From Priestia megaterium (lineage in GTDB: Bacteria > Bacillota > Bacilli > Bacillales > Bacillaceae_H), in NCBI RefSeq assembly GCF_009497655.1, contig NZ_CP023317.1, forward strand, positions 271,501 to 335,500: a stretch of DNA of 64,000 nt. Direction: 5' to 3'. This document shows, piece by piece, positions 34,004 through 42,453 of the stretch. Numbering within the stretch: position 1 is the first letter of the stretch; every line of letters begins with the position of its first letter. Both the position numbers and the translations under genes were made by a program. Below the pieces are notes generated by a model. That model saw only the letters and a list, made by a program, of their open reading frames with translations, searched no databases and had not been told where the DNA came from.

Positions 34004-34166
34004 TTCTCTATTTCCCCTGTATAAATAAGTAAAAAAAGAGAAATGTAGATATTTTTTCCTAGGTATGAAAATAGTTTGAATGATGGATTTTGTTTTTTGT
34101 AACCTTATTTTAACATTACTTTAAGAGACTTCTAATAAAAGAGGAAGAAGGACGTGGGGACATTTT

Positions 34167-34484
34167 ATGGATGCAATTGATGATCTCTTTGACGACATAG
34201 AGCGAAGAAGAAAAAGCAAAGAATATAGTCGAGATGCAGATCAATTAGAATCATATTTACATGAAGTTCAACGTATCATGGAATTTCTTGAAGAAGGTAT
34301 CTATCTGTTTCAAAATTCGCACCAACAATATGCGTCAGATTGGTCAGGGCGTTCTAAGAGCTCATATGAGGATATTTATAATGATATTACGCAATCCACT
34401 TTTCATCTGTACGACGTAAGGGATGAATTGTTTCAAACTTTACGCTTAGAAATTTCACGATTAAGAGAGCTAGCATCGGCGTAA
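34167..34484 (+). CDS. WXG100-like small protein (type VII secretion accessory)
   Basis: 105-residue helical hairpin protein. The turn carries W-S-G (SDWSGRSKSSYEDIY), the WxG hallmark of ESAT-6/WXG100 proteins, flanked by two amphipathic helices. The N terminus is unusually charged (DDLFDDIERRRKSKE). It opens a small cassette 1.5 kb upstream of yukE, the common position for partner or chaperone proteins of LXG-type effectors in Bacillus. ATG 34167 follows GTGGGGAC. Secreted partner or targeting factor is inferred; no direct evidence. Confidence 0.6.
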   Translation: MDAIDDLFDDIERRRKSKEYSRDADQLESYLHEVQRIMEFLEEGIYLFQNSHQQYASDWSGRSKSSYEDIYNDITQSTFHLYDVRDELFQTLRLEISRLRELASA

Positions 34485-34593
34485 TAAATAACATTATCGA
34501 CTCACTCTTTTAGAAAGTGAGTCTTTCCGTATAGGCTTAAAAAATGTTTGGATGATGACTGAAGGCTTACAAGAGATAGGGGGACGGACATAC

Positions 34594-35193
34594 ATGGAGA
34601 TAAAAGTAAATCCAGAGGTGCTGCAGACATTTGCAGAGCGAATTCAACAGTCTCATTCACAGACGGCTGATGCACTTCAAAAACTAAGCTGGGAAGCTAC
34701 AAATCTACATTTCTTGTCTGTTGCAGATATTGATAAAGTGCTGGACTTGCAGGAAGAGTTACAGCATATGATTCGCAAACTTGATTCGCTAACGGAAAAT
34801 GCACATTTATTAGTAAAAGACACTGCAGAGCAAATGAGAAAAGCAGATGGAGAGCTAGAAGGCTCTTCAGGCTGGACGGAGTTTTGGTCGAGCGTATGGA
34901 GCGATGGGAGCGCCCATTCGCAAGATACGTGGAATGACATAAAGAACTTAAAAGAATGGAACACGTATGACAATATGCATAGAACGATTGAAAAACCTCT
35001 AGGTACTCTTAATGTTATGTGGAATTCGCTTTCTATGTCTTGGGAAGAAAAAGTAGTGAATGGTTCTACATGCAGTCGAACGGAATTTTTCACTTATGGG
35101 GTTATTCAAATGGGATTGGGCATTTTAAGTCAGGAGATGAATCCTTCAAACATTATGTTTAGTGACAGCACAGAGGAAGTGAAGAGAGAATGA
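34594..35193 (+). CDS. Putative type VII secretion-associated protein (truncated effector-like)
   Basis: 199 residues: an N-terminal helical region (about 1-95) like an LXG/WXG targeting domain (VNPEVLQTFAERIQQSHSQT), then a Trp-rich part (WTEFWSSVWSDG, EWNTYDNMHR, MWNSLSMSWEEK) and a Gly-rich hydrophobic helix (YGVIQMGLGILSQEM). No toxin domain follows, whereas Bacillus LXG effectors usually continue for another 200-400 residues. ATG 34594 follows AGGGGG at 10 nt. Its stop overlaps a 22-codon micro-ORF. I regard it as either a complete small substrate or the residue of an effector that lost its C-terminal toxin. Confidence 0.5.
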   Translation: MEIKVNPEVLQTFAERIQQSHSQTADALQKLSWEATNLHFLSVADIDKVLDLQEELQHMIRKLDSLTENAHLLVKDTAEQMRKADGELEGSSGWTEFWSSVWSDGSAHSQDTWNDIKNLKEWNTYDNMHRTIEKPLGTLNVMWNSLSMSWEEKVVNGSTCSRTEFFTYGVIQMGLGILSQEMNPSNIMFSDSTEEVKRE

Positions 35194-35258
35194 ATGAAGT
35201 ATATGATGGCGCTGGAAGTGAAATGGTACAGTTCCTTACAGGGTTGTCTCAGCAATGA
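35190..35258 (+). CDS. Micro-ORF, translationally coupled at both ends
   Basis: A 22-residue reading frame (MNEVYDGAGSEM ... LSQQ). Its ATG overlaps the upstream stop as ATGA (35190-35193) and its own stop overlaps the next start as ATGA (35255-35258). Such double coupling is unlikely by chance and implies translation through it, either as a real micropeptide or the scar of a deleted gene between the neighbours. Confidence 0.4.
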   Translation: MNEVYDGAGSEMVQFLTGLSQQ

Positions 35259-35647
35259 AGTATACATTTAATTTATTAGAAAAATCGTTAATTGAAGCAA
35301 TGAAAGATAATAAAAAAATTGCTCAATTTTATAAAACTTTAATGAATAGCAATTTATGGCTAGTTGTTAGCTCAGAACATGTAGCATCAGATATATTAAT
35401 TGCAGAGCACTACGTTCAGACGATGAAAAGTGCAGCGTATCGATATTTACCTGTTTTTTCGTCAAAATATCCGATTGAACAGATGCTAAAAGATGAAAAG
35501 ACCGTATGTGTATCATTTAAGGATATGCTGCCTGTATTAAATGAAGAAATAGCCATATTACTTAATCCTGACACGCCTCTCTCAAAATTATTCATCCCGG
35601 AAGAAATAAGAATGTTAAAAGAAGATAAAAATTATTTTAAGCAGTAG
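35255..35647 (+). CDS. SseB-like domain protein
   Basis: 130 residues resembling the SseB N-terminal domain: LWLVVSSEHV near residue 27, then RYLPVFSSKYPIEQML about 63-78 and VSFKDMLPVLNEEIAILLNPDTP in the C-terminal half. SseB-like proteins are found beside secretion systems, often as chaperone- or immunity-type partners. ATG 35255 overlaps the preceding micro-ORF stop. By position at the end of the cassette it could be an immunity or accessory protein; that is inference. Confidence 0.5.
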   Translation: MKYTFNLLEKSLIEAMKDNKKIAQFYKTLMNSNLWLVVSSEHVASDILIAEHYVQTMKSAAYRYLPVFSSKYPIEQMLKDEKTVCVSFKDMLPVLNEEIAILLNPDTPLSKLFIPEEIRMLKEDKNYFKQ

Positions 35648-35717
35648 CCAAGGCGATAACAAGCACATGTCCTTTTTTCAAGCATGTCTGAATCTTAAAT
35701 AAATAGGATATATATAG

Positions 35718-35748
35718 GCAGGGCCTTAAACAGGCTGCTGCTTTTTTA
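35718..35748 (+). terminator. Terminator of the type VII accessory cassette
   Basis: GCAG-GGCC and GGC-TGCTGC arms around TTAAACA, then TTTTTT; imperfect stem. Confidence 0.5.
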
Positions 35749-35953
35749 TTACTAGTAAATAGTTCTATAGATAATAAATAGAAATGTAATTTAATAGTCT
35801 TATAGTTTTTATTTTCCTTTAAATAGGTACCTATAGATTAGATGGAAAAGGTTTAAATGAGAACAAAATCTTGGTTTTTTAGGTTTTATTTGCATTTTTT
35901 AGGGGTATTTGTAGATACATATTCTCATTTTTGGAGGCTTTTGCAAGTAACCT

Positions 35954-35982
35954 TTGACCTTATCACTAGAGTTTCTTACAAT
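35954..35982 (+). promoter_or_regulatory. Sigma-A promoter of the yuk operon
   Basis: TTGACC (35954-35959), 17 nt, TACAAT (35977-35982), 34 nt upstream of the yukE ATG. Confidence 0.7.
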
Positions 35983-36016
35983 AATAGTAAATATATAAAC
36001 CGAAGGAGAGATATGT

Positions 36017-36310
36017 ATGTCAGGAATTATTCGCGTAACACCAGCAGAGCTTCGCGACATGTCAGGTCGCTATACTAACGAAAGCGGTCAAGTTCAAGAA
36101 CTAGTAAGCCGTCTTGATACAATGAAAAATCAACTTCAAGATATGTGGGAAGGTGCTTCAAGCGAAGCGTTTGCTGCTCAATACGAAGAATTAAAACCTT
36201 CTTTCGTTGAAATGTCTAACCTACTTACAAAAATTGCTAAGCAATTAGACGACTCTGCAAATGTTCTTGAAGATACAGATAACCAAATCGCTAGCCAAAT
36301 CCGCGGTTAA
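36017..36310 (+). CDS. yukE: WXG100 protein YukE (EsxA), type VIIb secretion substrate
   Basis: 97-residue secreted ESAT-6-like helical hairpin and core substrate of the Yuk/Ess system. W44-E-G46 (DMWEGASSEAF) forms the turn; the start SGIIRVTPAEL and end NQIASQIRG closely follow B. subtilis YukE. It forms a homodimer and carries the secretion signal composed of the WxG turn and C-terminal helix. ATG 36017 follows AAGGAGAG. First gene of the operon; a hairpin just after it probably lowers downstream transcription, giving more substrate than machinery. Confidence 0.95.
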   Translation: MSGIIRVTPAELRDMSGRYTNESGQVQELVSRLDTMKNQLQDMWEGASSEAFAAQYEELKPSFVEMSNLLTKIAKQLDDSANVLEDTDNQIASQIRG

Positions 36311-36344
36311 CTTCATCTAATAATCTAAGTGAAGTAATAAAAGG

Positions 36345-36379
36345 AGCGCCCCATTCTCAAAAGATGAAGGCGCTTTTTC
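36345..36379 (+). terminator. Attenuating terminator between yukE and yukD
   Basis: AGCGCC (36345-36350) / GGCGCT (36369-36374) then TTTTT. CTTCATCT (36311-36318), right after the yukE stop, is perfectly complementary to AGATGAAG (36362-36369) and would compete with this hairpin. Confidence 0.65.
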
Positions 36380-36403
36380 TATGTTTTGAGGTGATGAAAC
36401 CCT

Positions 36404-36643
36404 ATGTATATAGAAGTAACAGTAGACTTAAAGCACTATACAGGTGATCGGTTCGATTTGCGACTATCAAACTATCATTCAATCAAAAAAGTAGTCGAGA
36501 TCGTTTGGCAAGCTAAAAAGATTACTCAATCACCAAAGGACGGTGCGTGGATACGTGTTTCAAATAAAAATCTTATTTTCTCGGGAAATGAGACGATGAT
36601 TAACTGCGGAATTACCACAGGTGATTGTATCGAAATTCTCTAA
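36404..36643 (+). CDS. yukD: Ubiquitin-like protein YukD (EsaB)
   Basis: 79-residue beta-grasp protein, cytosolic component of the type VIIb system. Ubiquitin-like pattern: MYIEVTVDLKHYTGDRFDLRLS strand pair read in parts, central helix SIKKVVEIVWQ, and terminal GITTGDCIEIL. Unlike ubiquitin it lacks the conjugating diglycine. ATG 36404 follows GAGGTGATG. Required for secretion in B. subtilis and S. aureus as YukD/EsaB. Confidence 0.9.
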   Translation: MYIEVTVDLKHYTGDRFDLRLSNYHSIKKVVEIVWQAKKITQSPKDGAWIRVSNKNLIFSGNETMINCGITTGDCIEIL

Positions 36644-36657
36644 AGGAGTCTATTAGA

Positions 36658-37962
36658 ATGTCAGAGAAGAGACCGACTTACTTAGAAGAGCAGCTCGAAG
36701 CTGTAATGACACGTCATAATAATGAATATACATTTGTTTTTCAAAAAGAAAAAATTCGACTTGATCGTTCTGTTGAAATTGAAATGTTAAAGGATGTAAA
36801 CACGGCTTTTCAAAAAGAAATCATGATGAGCGATGATGAACTTAAAATAACAATTAAGCCTACCTCTGAATTTCAACCTTTTACAGCATTAAGGGGAAAA
36901 GAAGAACAGCAAAAGTGGCTGTTTGCAGATCAGCTTATCAAAAAGGTAAAGCAGCATTCTTTTTCAAGGCTGCATTTGTTGATTTGTCCAGAAAATATCA
37001 TTTTTGATAAAAGTTTAAGTCCTGCTTTTTTACATTATGGAGTGAAAGAAAGTTTACCTCCTTATGAGCCTAACGAGGAACAAAGCTTTCAGGAGTTAAA
37101 GGCTACGATAGCGGCGGCCGTTGACTCATCGCATACATTTGAACAGTATTTTAAGTTATACGAGACCTTGCAATTAAAAGAAGACGCTAAAAAAATAATG
37201 CATATCAGCAATGAGGAAGAGTTGAGTCAATTTGTTCAGCATAAGCTAACCCAAATTGAAAAACATCAAAAGACACTTGTTCAACTTCCTCAAAAACGCT
37301 GGACCATTTTTAAGTTTTCATCTGTCGGTATACTTGTCTTATTAATTCCAGCTCTTATTTATACTTTTTATTCTTATTTTTTTGCTCAGCCGAAACAAGA
37401 AGCATTTGTAGAAAGCAACGAATACTTTCTTGAAAAAAACTACAGCAAAGTAGTCGACACACTTGAAGATTACGATATTGAAAGTATGCCTAAAATTGTG
37501 CAATACGAAATAGCAACCTCCTATCTTGTTAATGAAAAGTTGGGAGAGGAGCAAAAGGCAAATGCTTTAAAGACTATTACGCTTCAGTCAGATCCTCAGT
37601 ACTTTGCCTATTGGTTTTACATTGGCCGAGGAGACAACAAAAAAGCTTTAGAAGTGAGCAGGTTGTTAGAAGAACGTTCGTTAATTATCTATGCATTAAT
37701 GAAATACGAAGGTCAGCTAAAGACAGACAACGATTTAGCGGCTGATAAAAAGCAAGAAGAGCTTGATAAAGTAGCGAATGAACTGGAAGAATTCAAGAAA
37801 GAAAATGATCAGCAAGAAGCGGAAGCAGCCAAGCAGCAAGAAGAGAAACAGGCTGAGGAAGCACAGGCGGCCAAGCAGCAGGAAGAAGAACAGAAAGCTG
37901 CAGAAGCCGAGAAAAAGAAACAAGAAGAGCAGAAAAAACAGCAGGAAGATCAATCGAAGTAG
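36658..37962 (+). CDS. essB: Type VIIb secretion membrane protein EssB (YukC)
   Basis: 434 residues. Cytoplasmic pseudokinase-like N-terminal domain (1-215), one membrane helix (about 218-243, VGILVLLIPALIYTFYSYFF), an extracellular helical domain (about 245-360) and a highly charged Gln/Glu/Lys/Ala coiled-coil tail (about 361-434). ATG 36658 follows AAAGGAG embedded in the end of yukD. The tail is a simple-sequence region (KQQEEKQAEEAQAAKQQ) longer than needed for the fold and likely variable between strains. Core component contacting EssC. Confidence 0.92.
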   Translation: MSEKRPTYLEEQLEAVMTRHNNEYTFVFQKEKIRLDRSVEIEMLKDVNTAFQKEIMMSDDELKITIKPTSEFQPFTALRGKEEQQKWLFADQLIKKVKQHSFSRLHLLICPENIIFDKSLSPAFLHYGVKESLPPYEPNEEQSFQELKATIAAAVDSSHTFEQYFKLYETLQLKEDAKKIMHISNEEELSQFVQHKLTQIEKHQKTLVQLPQKRWTIFKFSSVGILVLLIPALIYTFYSYFFAQPKQEAFVESNEYFLEKNYSKVVDTLEDYDIESMPKIVQYEIATSYLVNEKLGEEQKANALKTITLQSDPQYFAYWFYIGRGDNKKALEVSRLLEERSLIIYALMKYEGQLKTDNDLAADKKQEELDKVANELEEFKKENDQQEAEAAKQQEEKQAEEAQAAKQQEEEQKAAEAEKKKQEEQKKQQEDQSK

Positions 37963-37974
37963 GGAGGTAGTTGT

Positions 37975-40900
37975 ATGAATATGCTTTGGATAGTTAGTGG
38001 GCAAACGTATCAGCAGCTGCCTATAGATTTTAAAACCTTTCGCCAAGCAACGGTTGGAAACACTCAGCATCAAACGTTTACTTTTTCCTATCCGTTTGAG
38101 AAAGGTCAAATGACGCTGTCATCTGAAAAGAACGGCCGGCTCTTGGTTTCCTACGGAGAAGAAAGGATAGCAGAGCTATCTGTTTCTGAGTCGTTTGTAT
38201 GGCGAGAACAAGGACAGGCTTTAACCTTTGCCCTTACAGAGACGGCTGTTAAAGAAGCTGTCTATTATATTGATTACGAATCAGAAGTCTCGTTTTCCAC
38301 AAGTGATGAAGCAGCTGATGTGTATCAGCAGAAAGAAAAGTATGTAGTAGAGCCAAAAGAAGGATTTTACTTATCAAAGATAAACGGGAAGTGGAAGGTC
38401 TTTTATAACCAAGAACGGCTTTATCTTAATGGACACCGAATAGAAGAGAATAGGAACCTTCAGCCCGGAGATCTTATTTTATGGTCTTCTATGACGATTC
38501 AATTGATCGAAAAAGATTTGCTGAAGATTCAAAGCTACTATGATTATGCATCTAAGCTTCCGGCTACGGCGCAACCTATTTCTGAAATGAAAAAGAAGTA
38601 CCCGGTTTATAGACGGACACCGCGCATGATATATGATTTGCCTAATGATAAGGTGAGCTTGTCCTTTCCGTCTCAAGACAATGATGAAAATAACCGAAGC
38701 TTATGGCTTACCATTTTACCCCCATTAGTCATGCTTTTAGTCATGGGTACGGTATCGATTATTCAGCCCAGGGGAATTTTTATTATTATATCTGTCATGA
38801 TGTTTACGACCACGCTGATTGTATCTACCGTTCAATATTTCAAAGATAAAAAACAGCGCAAGAAGCGCCAAGAGCGTCGTCGTCGAATTTATACAAAGTA
38901 CTTAGAGAACAAGCGCGAGGAATTACAAGAACTAGCATCAGTTCAACGAGATGTATTATCTTATCATTTTCCAACGTTTGAACGAATGAAATATTTAACA
39001 GAACAGATTTCCGATCGAATTTGGGAACGAACTGTGGAAAGCAGTGATTTCTTACAGGTGCGTCTTGGAAAAGGAACAGTTCCTGGAAGCTACCAAATTT
39101 CTTTAAATAGCGGAGATATGGCTAATCGAGAAATTGATGATTTGCTTGAGCAGTCTCAGCACATGGAAAAAGTCTATCGAGAAGTCAAAAATGCACCTGT
39201 TACCGCTCACTTAGGTTTAGGCTCTATCGGTCTGGTAGGAAAGATGAAGACGGTGAAGAATGAACTGCATCAGCTTGTAGGACAGCTGGCATTCTCCCAC
39301 AGTTATCATGATGTGAGATTCGTATTCATTTTTGATGAAGAAGAATATAAAGAGTGGGAATGGATGAAATGGCTCCCTCATTTTCAGCTGCCTCATTCTT
39401 TTGCGAAAGGCTTCATTTATAATGAACAAACGAGAGATCAGCTTTTATCTTCTATTTACGAAATGCTGAGAGAACGCGACTTAGATGAAGCAAAAGGAGA
39501 AGGGGTTTTTTTGCCTCACTTTGTTTTTATTATTACGAATCAGCAGCTAATTGCAGATCACGTTATCTTAGAGTATTTAGAAGGGTATCACCCTCATCTT
39601 GGGTTCTCTACGATATTTGCGGCAGAGACGAAAGAAAGCTTAACGGAGCATGTTCACACACTCGTTCGTTATATTAACGAATCCCAGGGGGATATATTAA
39701 TTCAAAAGCAAAAAGCTGTGAATATTCCATTTCAGCTTGATAAACACACGCTTGATTATAATGAAAGATTTGCAAGGATGCTGCGGACATTGGATCACCA
39801 AGTTGGCATGACCAACTCAATTCCAAATAGCGTTTCATTCTTAGAATTATTTAAAGCAAGAGAAATTGGTGAGCTGGATATCGTGCAAAGGTGGCACACC
39901 AATGAATCAGCTAAGTCGCTAGCGGTTCCAATTGGTTTAAAAGGAAAAGAGGATATTGTTGAACTAAATCTTCACGAAAAAGCTCACGGCCCTCATGGAT
40001 TACTTGCAGGTACGACGGGGTCAGGGAAAAGTGAATTTTTACAAACGTACATTCTTTCTCTAGCGGTGAATTTCCACCCCCATGAAGTCGCATTTTTATT
40101 GATTGACTATAAGGGCGGAGGAATGGCTCAGCCGTTTAAAAACATGCCTCACCTGCTTGGAACCATTACAAATATTGAAGGAAGTAAGAATTTTAGTACA
40201 AGAGCCTTAGCTTCTATTAAAAGTGAATTAAAGCGACGCCAACGCTTGTTTGATAGATATGAAGTCAATCATATTAATGATTATACAGATTTATATAAGC
40301 AAGGTATGGCAGAAGAACCTCTGCCTCACTTATTCTTAATCTCGGATGAATTTGCTGAGTTAAAAAGTGAAGAACCAGAGTTCATTCGCGAATTAGTCAG
40401 CGCGGCGCGAATTGGACGTAGTCTAGGCGTTCATTTAATTTTAGCAACACAAAAGCCAGGCGGTGTTATTGACGATCAAATTTGGAGTAATGCGCGCTTT
40501 AAAGTAGCGTTAAAAGTCCAAGATTCCGCTGATAGTAAAGAAATCTTAAAAAATGCAGACGCTGCTTCTATTACGGTGACGGGTCGAGGCTATCTGCAGG
40601 TTGGAAATAATGAAGTGTATGAACTGTTTCAGTCAGCCTGGAGCGGCGCGCCGTACATGGAAGATACGTATGGGGCTGAAGACGAAGTAGCCATTGTCAC
40701 AGATCTCGGGTTGATTCCTTTATCTGATGTATCTACTCAGCAGACGTCATCCAAACAAGCGGAAGCAGAAATTGATGTTGTGGTGCAAAAAATCGAACAA
40801 ACGCAGCAGGAATTAGGTATCAAAAAATTAAATAGTCCATGGCTGCCGCCTCTTAAAGAGAGATTGCTTCGCAGTGAGTACAAAGAGAAGCGAGACGGCG

Positions 40901-42453
40901 TATTCCCAATTGGCTTAATTGATGAACCTGAAAAGCAAAGTCAAACGGTATATAACTATCAGCTGATGGACGATGGAAACATTGGTATATTTGGTTCGTC
41001 AGGATATGGTAAATCGTTTACAGTCATGATGTTGCTTCTTAGTCTAGCTGAAAGACAGAGCCCAGAGCAGCTTCATTATTACATTTTTGACTTTGGGAAC
41101 GGTACGCTGCTGCCGCTTCGTCAGCTGCCTCATACGGCGGATTATTTCTTAATGGATCAAATGCGTAAAATTGAAAAATTCATGACGATTATCAAACAAG
41201 AAATCGCAAGACGAAAGCAGTTATTTCAACAGCAGGAAGTTAGCAATATCAAAATGTATAATGCTTTAAGTTCAGAAGAGCTTCCTCTAATTTTTATCAC
41301 GATTGATAATTTTGATCTTGTCAAAGAAGAAATGCAAGATCTAGAAATGCAGTTCACGCAGCTTGTGCGTGACGGTCAGTCTTTAGGAATTTATATGATC
41401 TTTACCGCGACGCGCGTGAATTCTATTCGTCAGTCACTTATGAATAACTTGAAAACGAAGGTGGTTCATTACTTAATGGATCATTCAGAAGCGTATTCTA
41501 TTTTAGGACGTACGCCGTATGCGCTAGAGTCTATTCCAGGCCGGGCTATTATCAAAACGGATCAACCTTATTTTGCACAGCTGTTTTTACCTGCGGAAGG
41601 AAAAGATGATTTTGAAATTTTTGATGCAGTTAAGCTGCACATTCAACGATTAAAGAATCAATACGCTGATGCTATTCTTCCGGAGCCGGTGCCAATGCTG
41701 TCATCGAAACTTGTACTTGCCGAATTTATGACGGACAGAAGAGTTATTCGCGAAAAAGGAGTTATTCCTCTTGGGTTAGATGAAGAGTTTGTTCGACCGG
41801 TGCATATGAACTTTACGAAAAATAAGCATTGTATCGTCATGGGACAGACGCAAAAAGGAAAGACCAATGTAGTGAAAGTCATACTGCAAACAGCGCTTGA
41901 ACAAGGCGTGAAGCAAATCGGACTATTTGATTCGGTTGACCGTGGTTTATCAAGCTATGCAGCTGAAGAGCAAGTTGTTTACATGGAAACAAAAGAACAG
42001 ATCGTCGACTGGCTTGACCTAACCGAAGAACGATTGCAGCGACGTGAAAATAAGTATTTGGAAGCAGTGCAGGAAGGAACCGTACACGGCCTTTCATTTG
42101 CCCCGATCATGCTTGTAGTAGACGGATTTGTACGATTCCAGCAAAACTTAGACAGTGTCTTGCAGGATCGTATTACAAAATTGATAAAAAATTATAGCCA
42201 CCTGGGCTTTAACTTGATTGTTGCAGGGAACAACAATGAGTTTTCAAAAGGATTTGACGCGTTAACAACAGAAGTGAAGCAAATTGGCCAAGCTGTGTTG
42301 TTGATGAAGAAAACAGAGCAAAGCTTATTTACACTTCCTTATGACCGAAAAGAAGCCGACGTTAACCCTGGCTTCGGTTATTATATTAAAAGTGGAAAAG
42401 AAACAAGAATTCAAATCCCGCTATGTGTAAGTGAAAGGAAGATCTTAACATGA
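37975..42453 (+). CDS. essC: Type VII secretion FtsK/SpoIIIE ATPase EssC (YukB)
   Basis: 1492-residue motor of the system. N-terminal tandem FHA-like region (1-190), two membrane helices (about 243-286), then three FtsK/SpoIIIE-type ATPase domains. Walker A motifs: D1 GTTGSGKS (679-686), D2 GSSGYGKS (1007-1014), D3 GQTQKGKT (1290-1297). Only D1 has a complete Walker B acid pair (D791-E792); D2 reads D1111-N and D3 D1383-G, so D1 is probably the main hydrolytic engine. In B. subtilis the equivalent is the fused YukBA. ATG 37975 follows GGGAGG. Its stop overlaps the next start (ATGA). Confidence 0.95.
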   Translation: MNMLWIVSGQTYQQLPIDFKTFRQATVGNTQHQTFTFSYPFEKGQMTLSSEKNGRLLVSYGEERIAELSVSESFVWREQGQALTFALTETAVKEAVYYIDYESEVSFSTSDEAADVYQQKEKYVVEPKEGFYLSKINGKWKVFYNQERLYLNGHRIEENRNLQPGDLILWSSMTIQLIEKDLLKIQSYYDYASKLPATAQPISEMKKKYPVYRRTPRMIYDLPNDKVSLSFPSQDNDENNRSLWLTILPPLVMLLVMGTVSIIQPRGIFIIISVMMFTTTLIVSTVQYFKDKKQRKKRQERRRRIYTKYLENKREELQELASVQRDVLSYHFPTFERMKYLTEQISDRIWERTVESSDFLQVRLGKGTVPGSYQISLNSGDMANREIDDLLEQSQHMEKVYREVKNAPVTAHLGLGSIGLVGKMKTVKNELHQLVGQLAFSHSYHDVRFVFIFDEEEYKEWEWMKWLPHFQLPHSFAKGFIYNEQTRDQLLSSIYEMLRERDLDEAKGEGVFLPHFVFIITNQQLIADHVILEYLEGYHPHLGFSTIFAAETKESLTEHVHTLVRYINESQGDILIQKQKAVNIPFQLDKHTLDYNERFARMLRTLDHQVGMTNSIPNSVSFLELFKAREIGELDIVQRWHTNESAKSLAVPIGLKGKEDIVELNLHEKAHGPHGLLAGTTGSGKSEFLQTYILSLAVNFHPHEVAFLLIDYKGGGMAQPFKNMPHLLGTITNIEGSKNFSTRALASIKSELKRRQRLFDRYEVNHINDYTDLYKQGMAEEPLPHLFLISDEFAELKSEEPEFIRELVSAARIGRSLGVHLILATQKPGGVIDDQIWSNARFKVALKVQDSADSKEILKNADAASITVTGRGYLQVGNNEVYELFQSAWSGAPYMEDTYGAEDEVAIVTDLGLIPLSDVSTQQTSSKQAEAEIDVVVQKIEQTQQELGIKKLNSPWLPPLKERLLRSEYKEKRDGVFPIGLIDEPEKQSQTVYNYQLMDDGNIGIFGSSGYGKSFTVMMLLLSLAERQSPEQLHYYIFDFGNGTLLPLRQLPHTADYFLMDQMRKIEKFMTIIKQEIARRKQLFQQQEVSNIKMYNALSSEELPLIFITIDNFDLVKEEMQDLEMQFTQLVRDGQSLGIYMIFTATRVNSIRQSLMNNLKTKVVHYLMDHSEAYSILGRTPYALESIPGRAIIKTDQPYFAQLFLPAEGKDDFEIFDAVKLHIQRLKNQYADAILPEPVPMLSSKLVLAEFMTDRRVIREKGVIPLGLDEEFVRPVHMNFTKNKHCIVMGQTQKGKTNVVKVILQTALEQGVKQIGLFDSVDRGLSSYAAEEQVVYMETKEQIVDWLDLTEERLQRRENKYLEAVQEGTVHGLSFAPIMLVVDGFVRFQQNLDSVLQDRITKLIKNYSHLGFNLIVAGNNNEFSKGFDALTTEVKQIGQAVLLMKKTEQSLFTLPYDRKEADVNPGFGYYIKSGKETRIQIPLCVSERKILT

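Larger units (their letters stand above)
35648..36016 (+). other. Intergenic region before yukE
   Basis: AT-rich, 369 bp, no gene. A terminator-like hairpin with T run (35718-35748) closes the upstream cassette, and the yukE promoter lies at 35954-35982. Nothing else recognised. Confidence 0.6.

Noticed and set aside
35857-36078. 73-codon frame upstream of yukE
   Set aside because: It contains the yukE promoter and overlaps the yukE start in another frame; aromatic-rich, no family.
37735-38109. 124-codon minus-strand frame rich in Leu/Phe
   Set aside because: It is the antisense image of the Lys/Glu/Gln-rich essB tail; hydrophobicity is a by-product.
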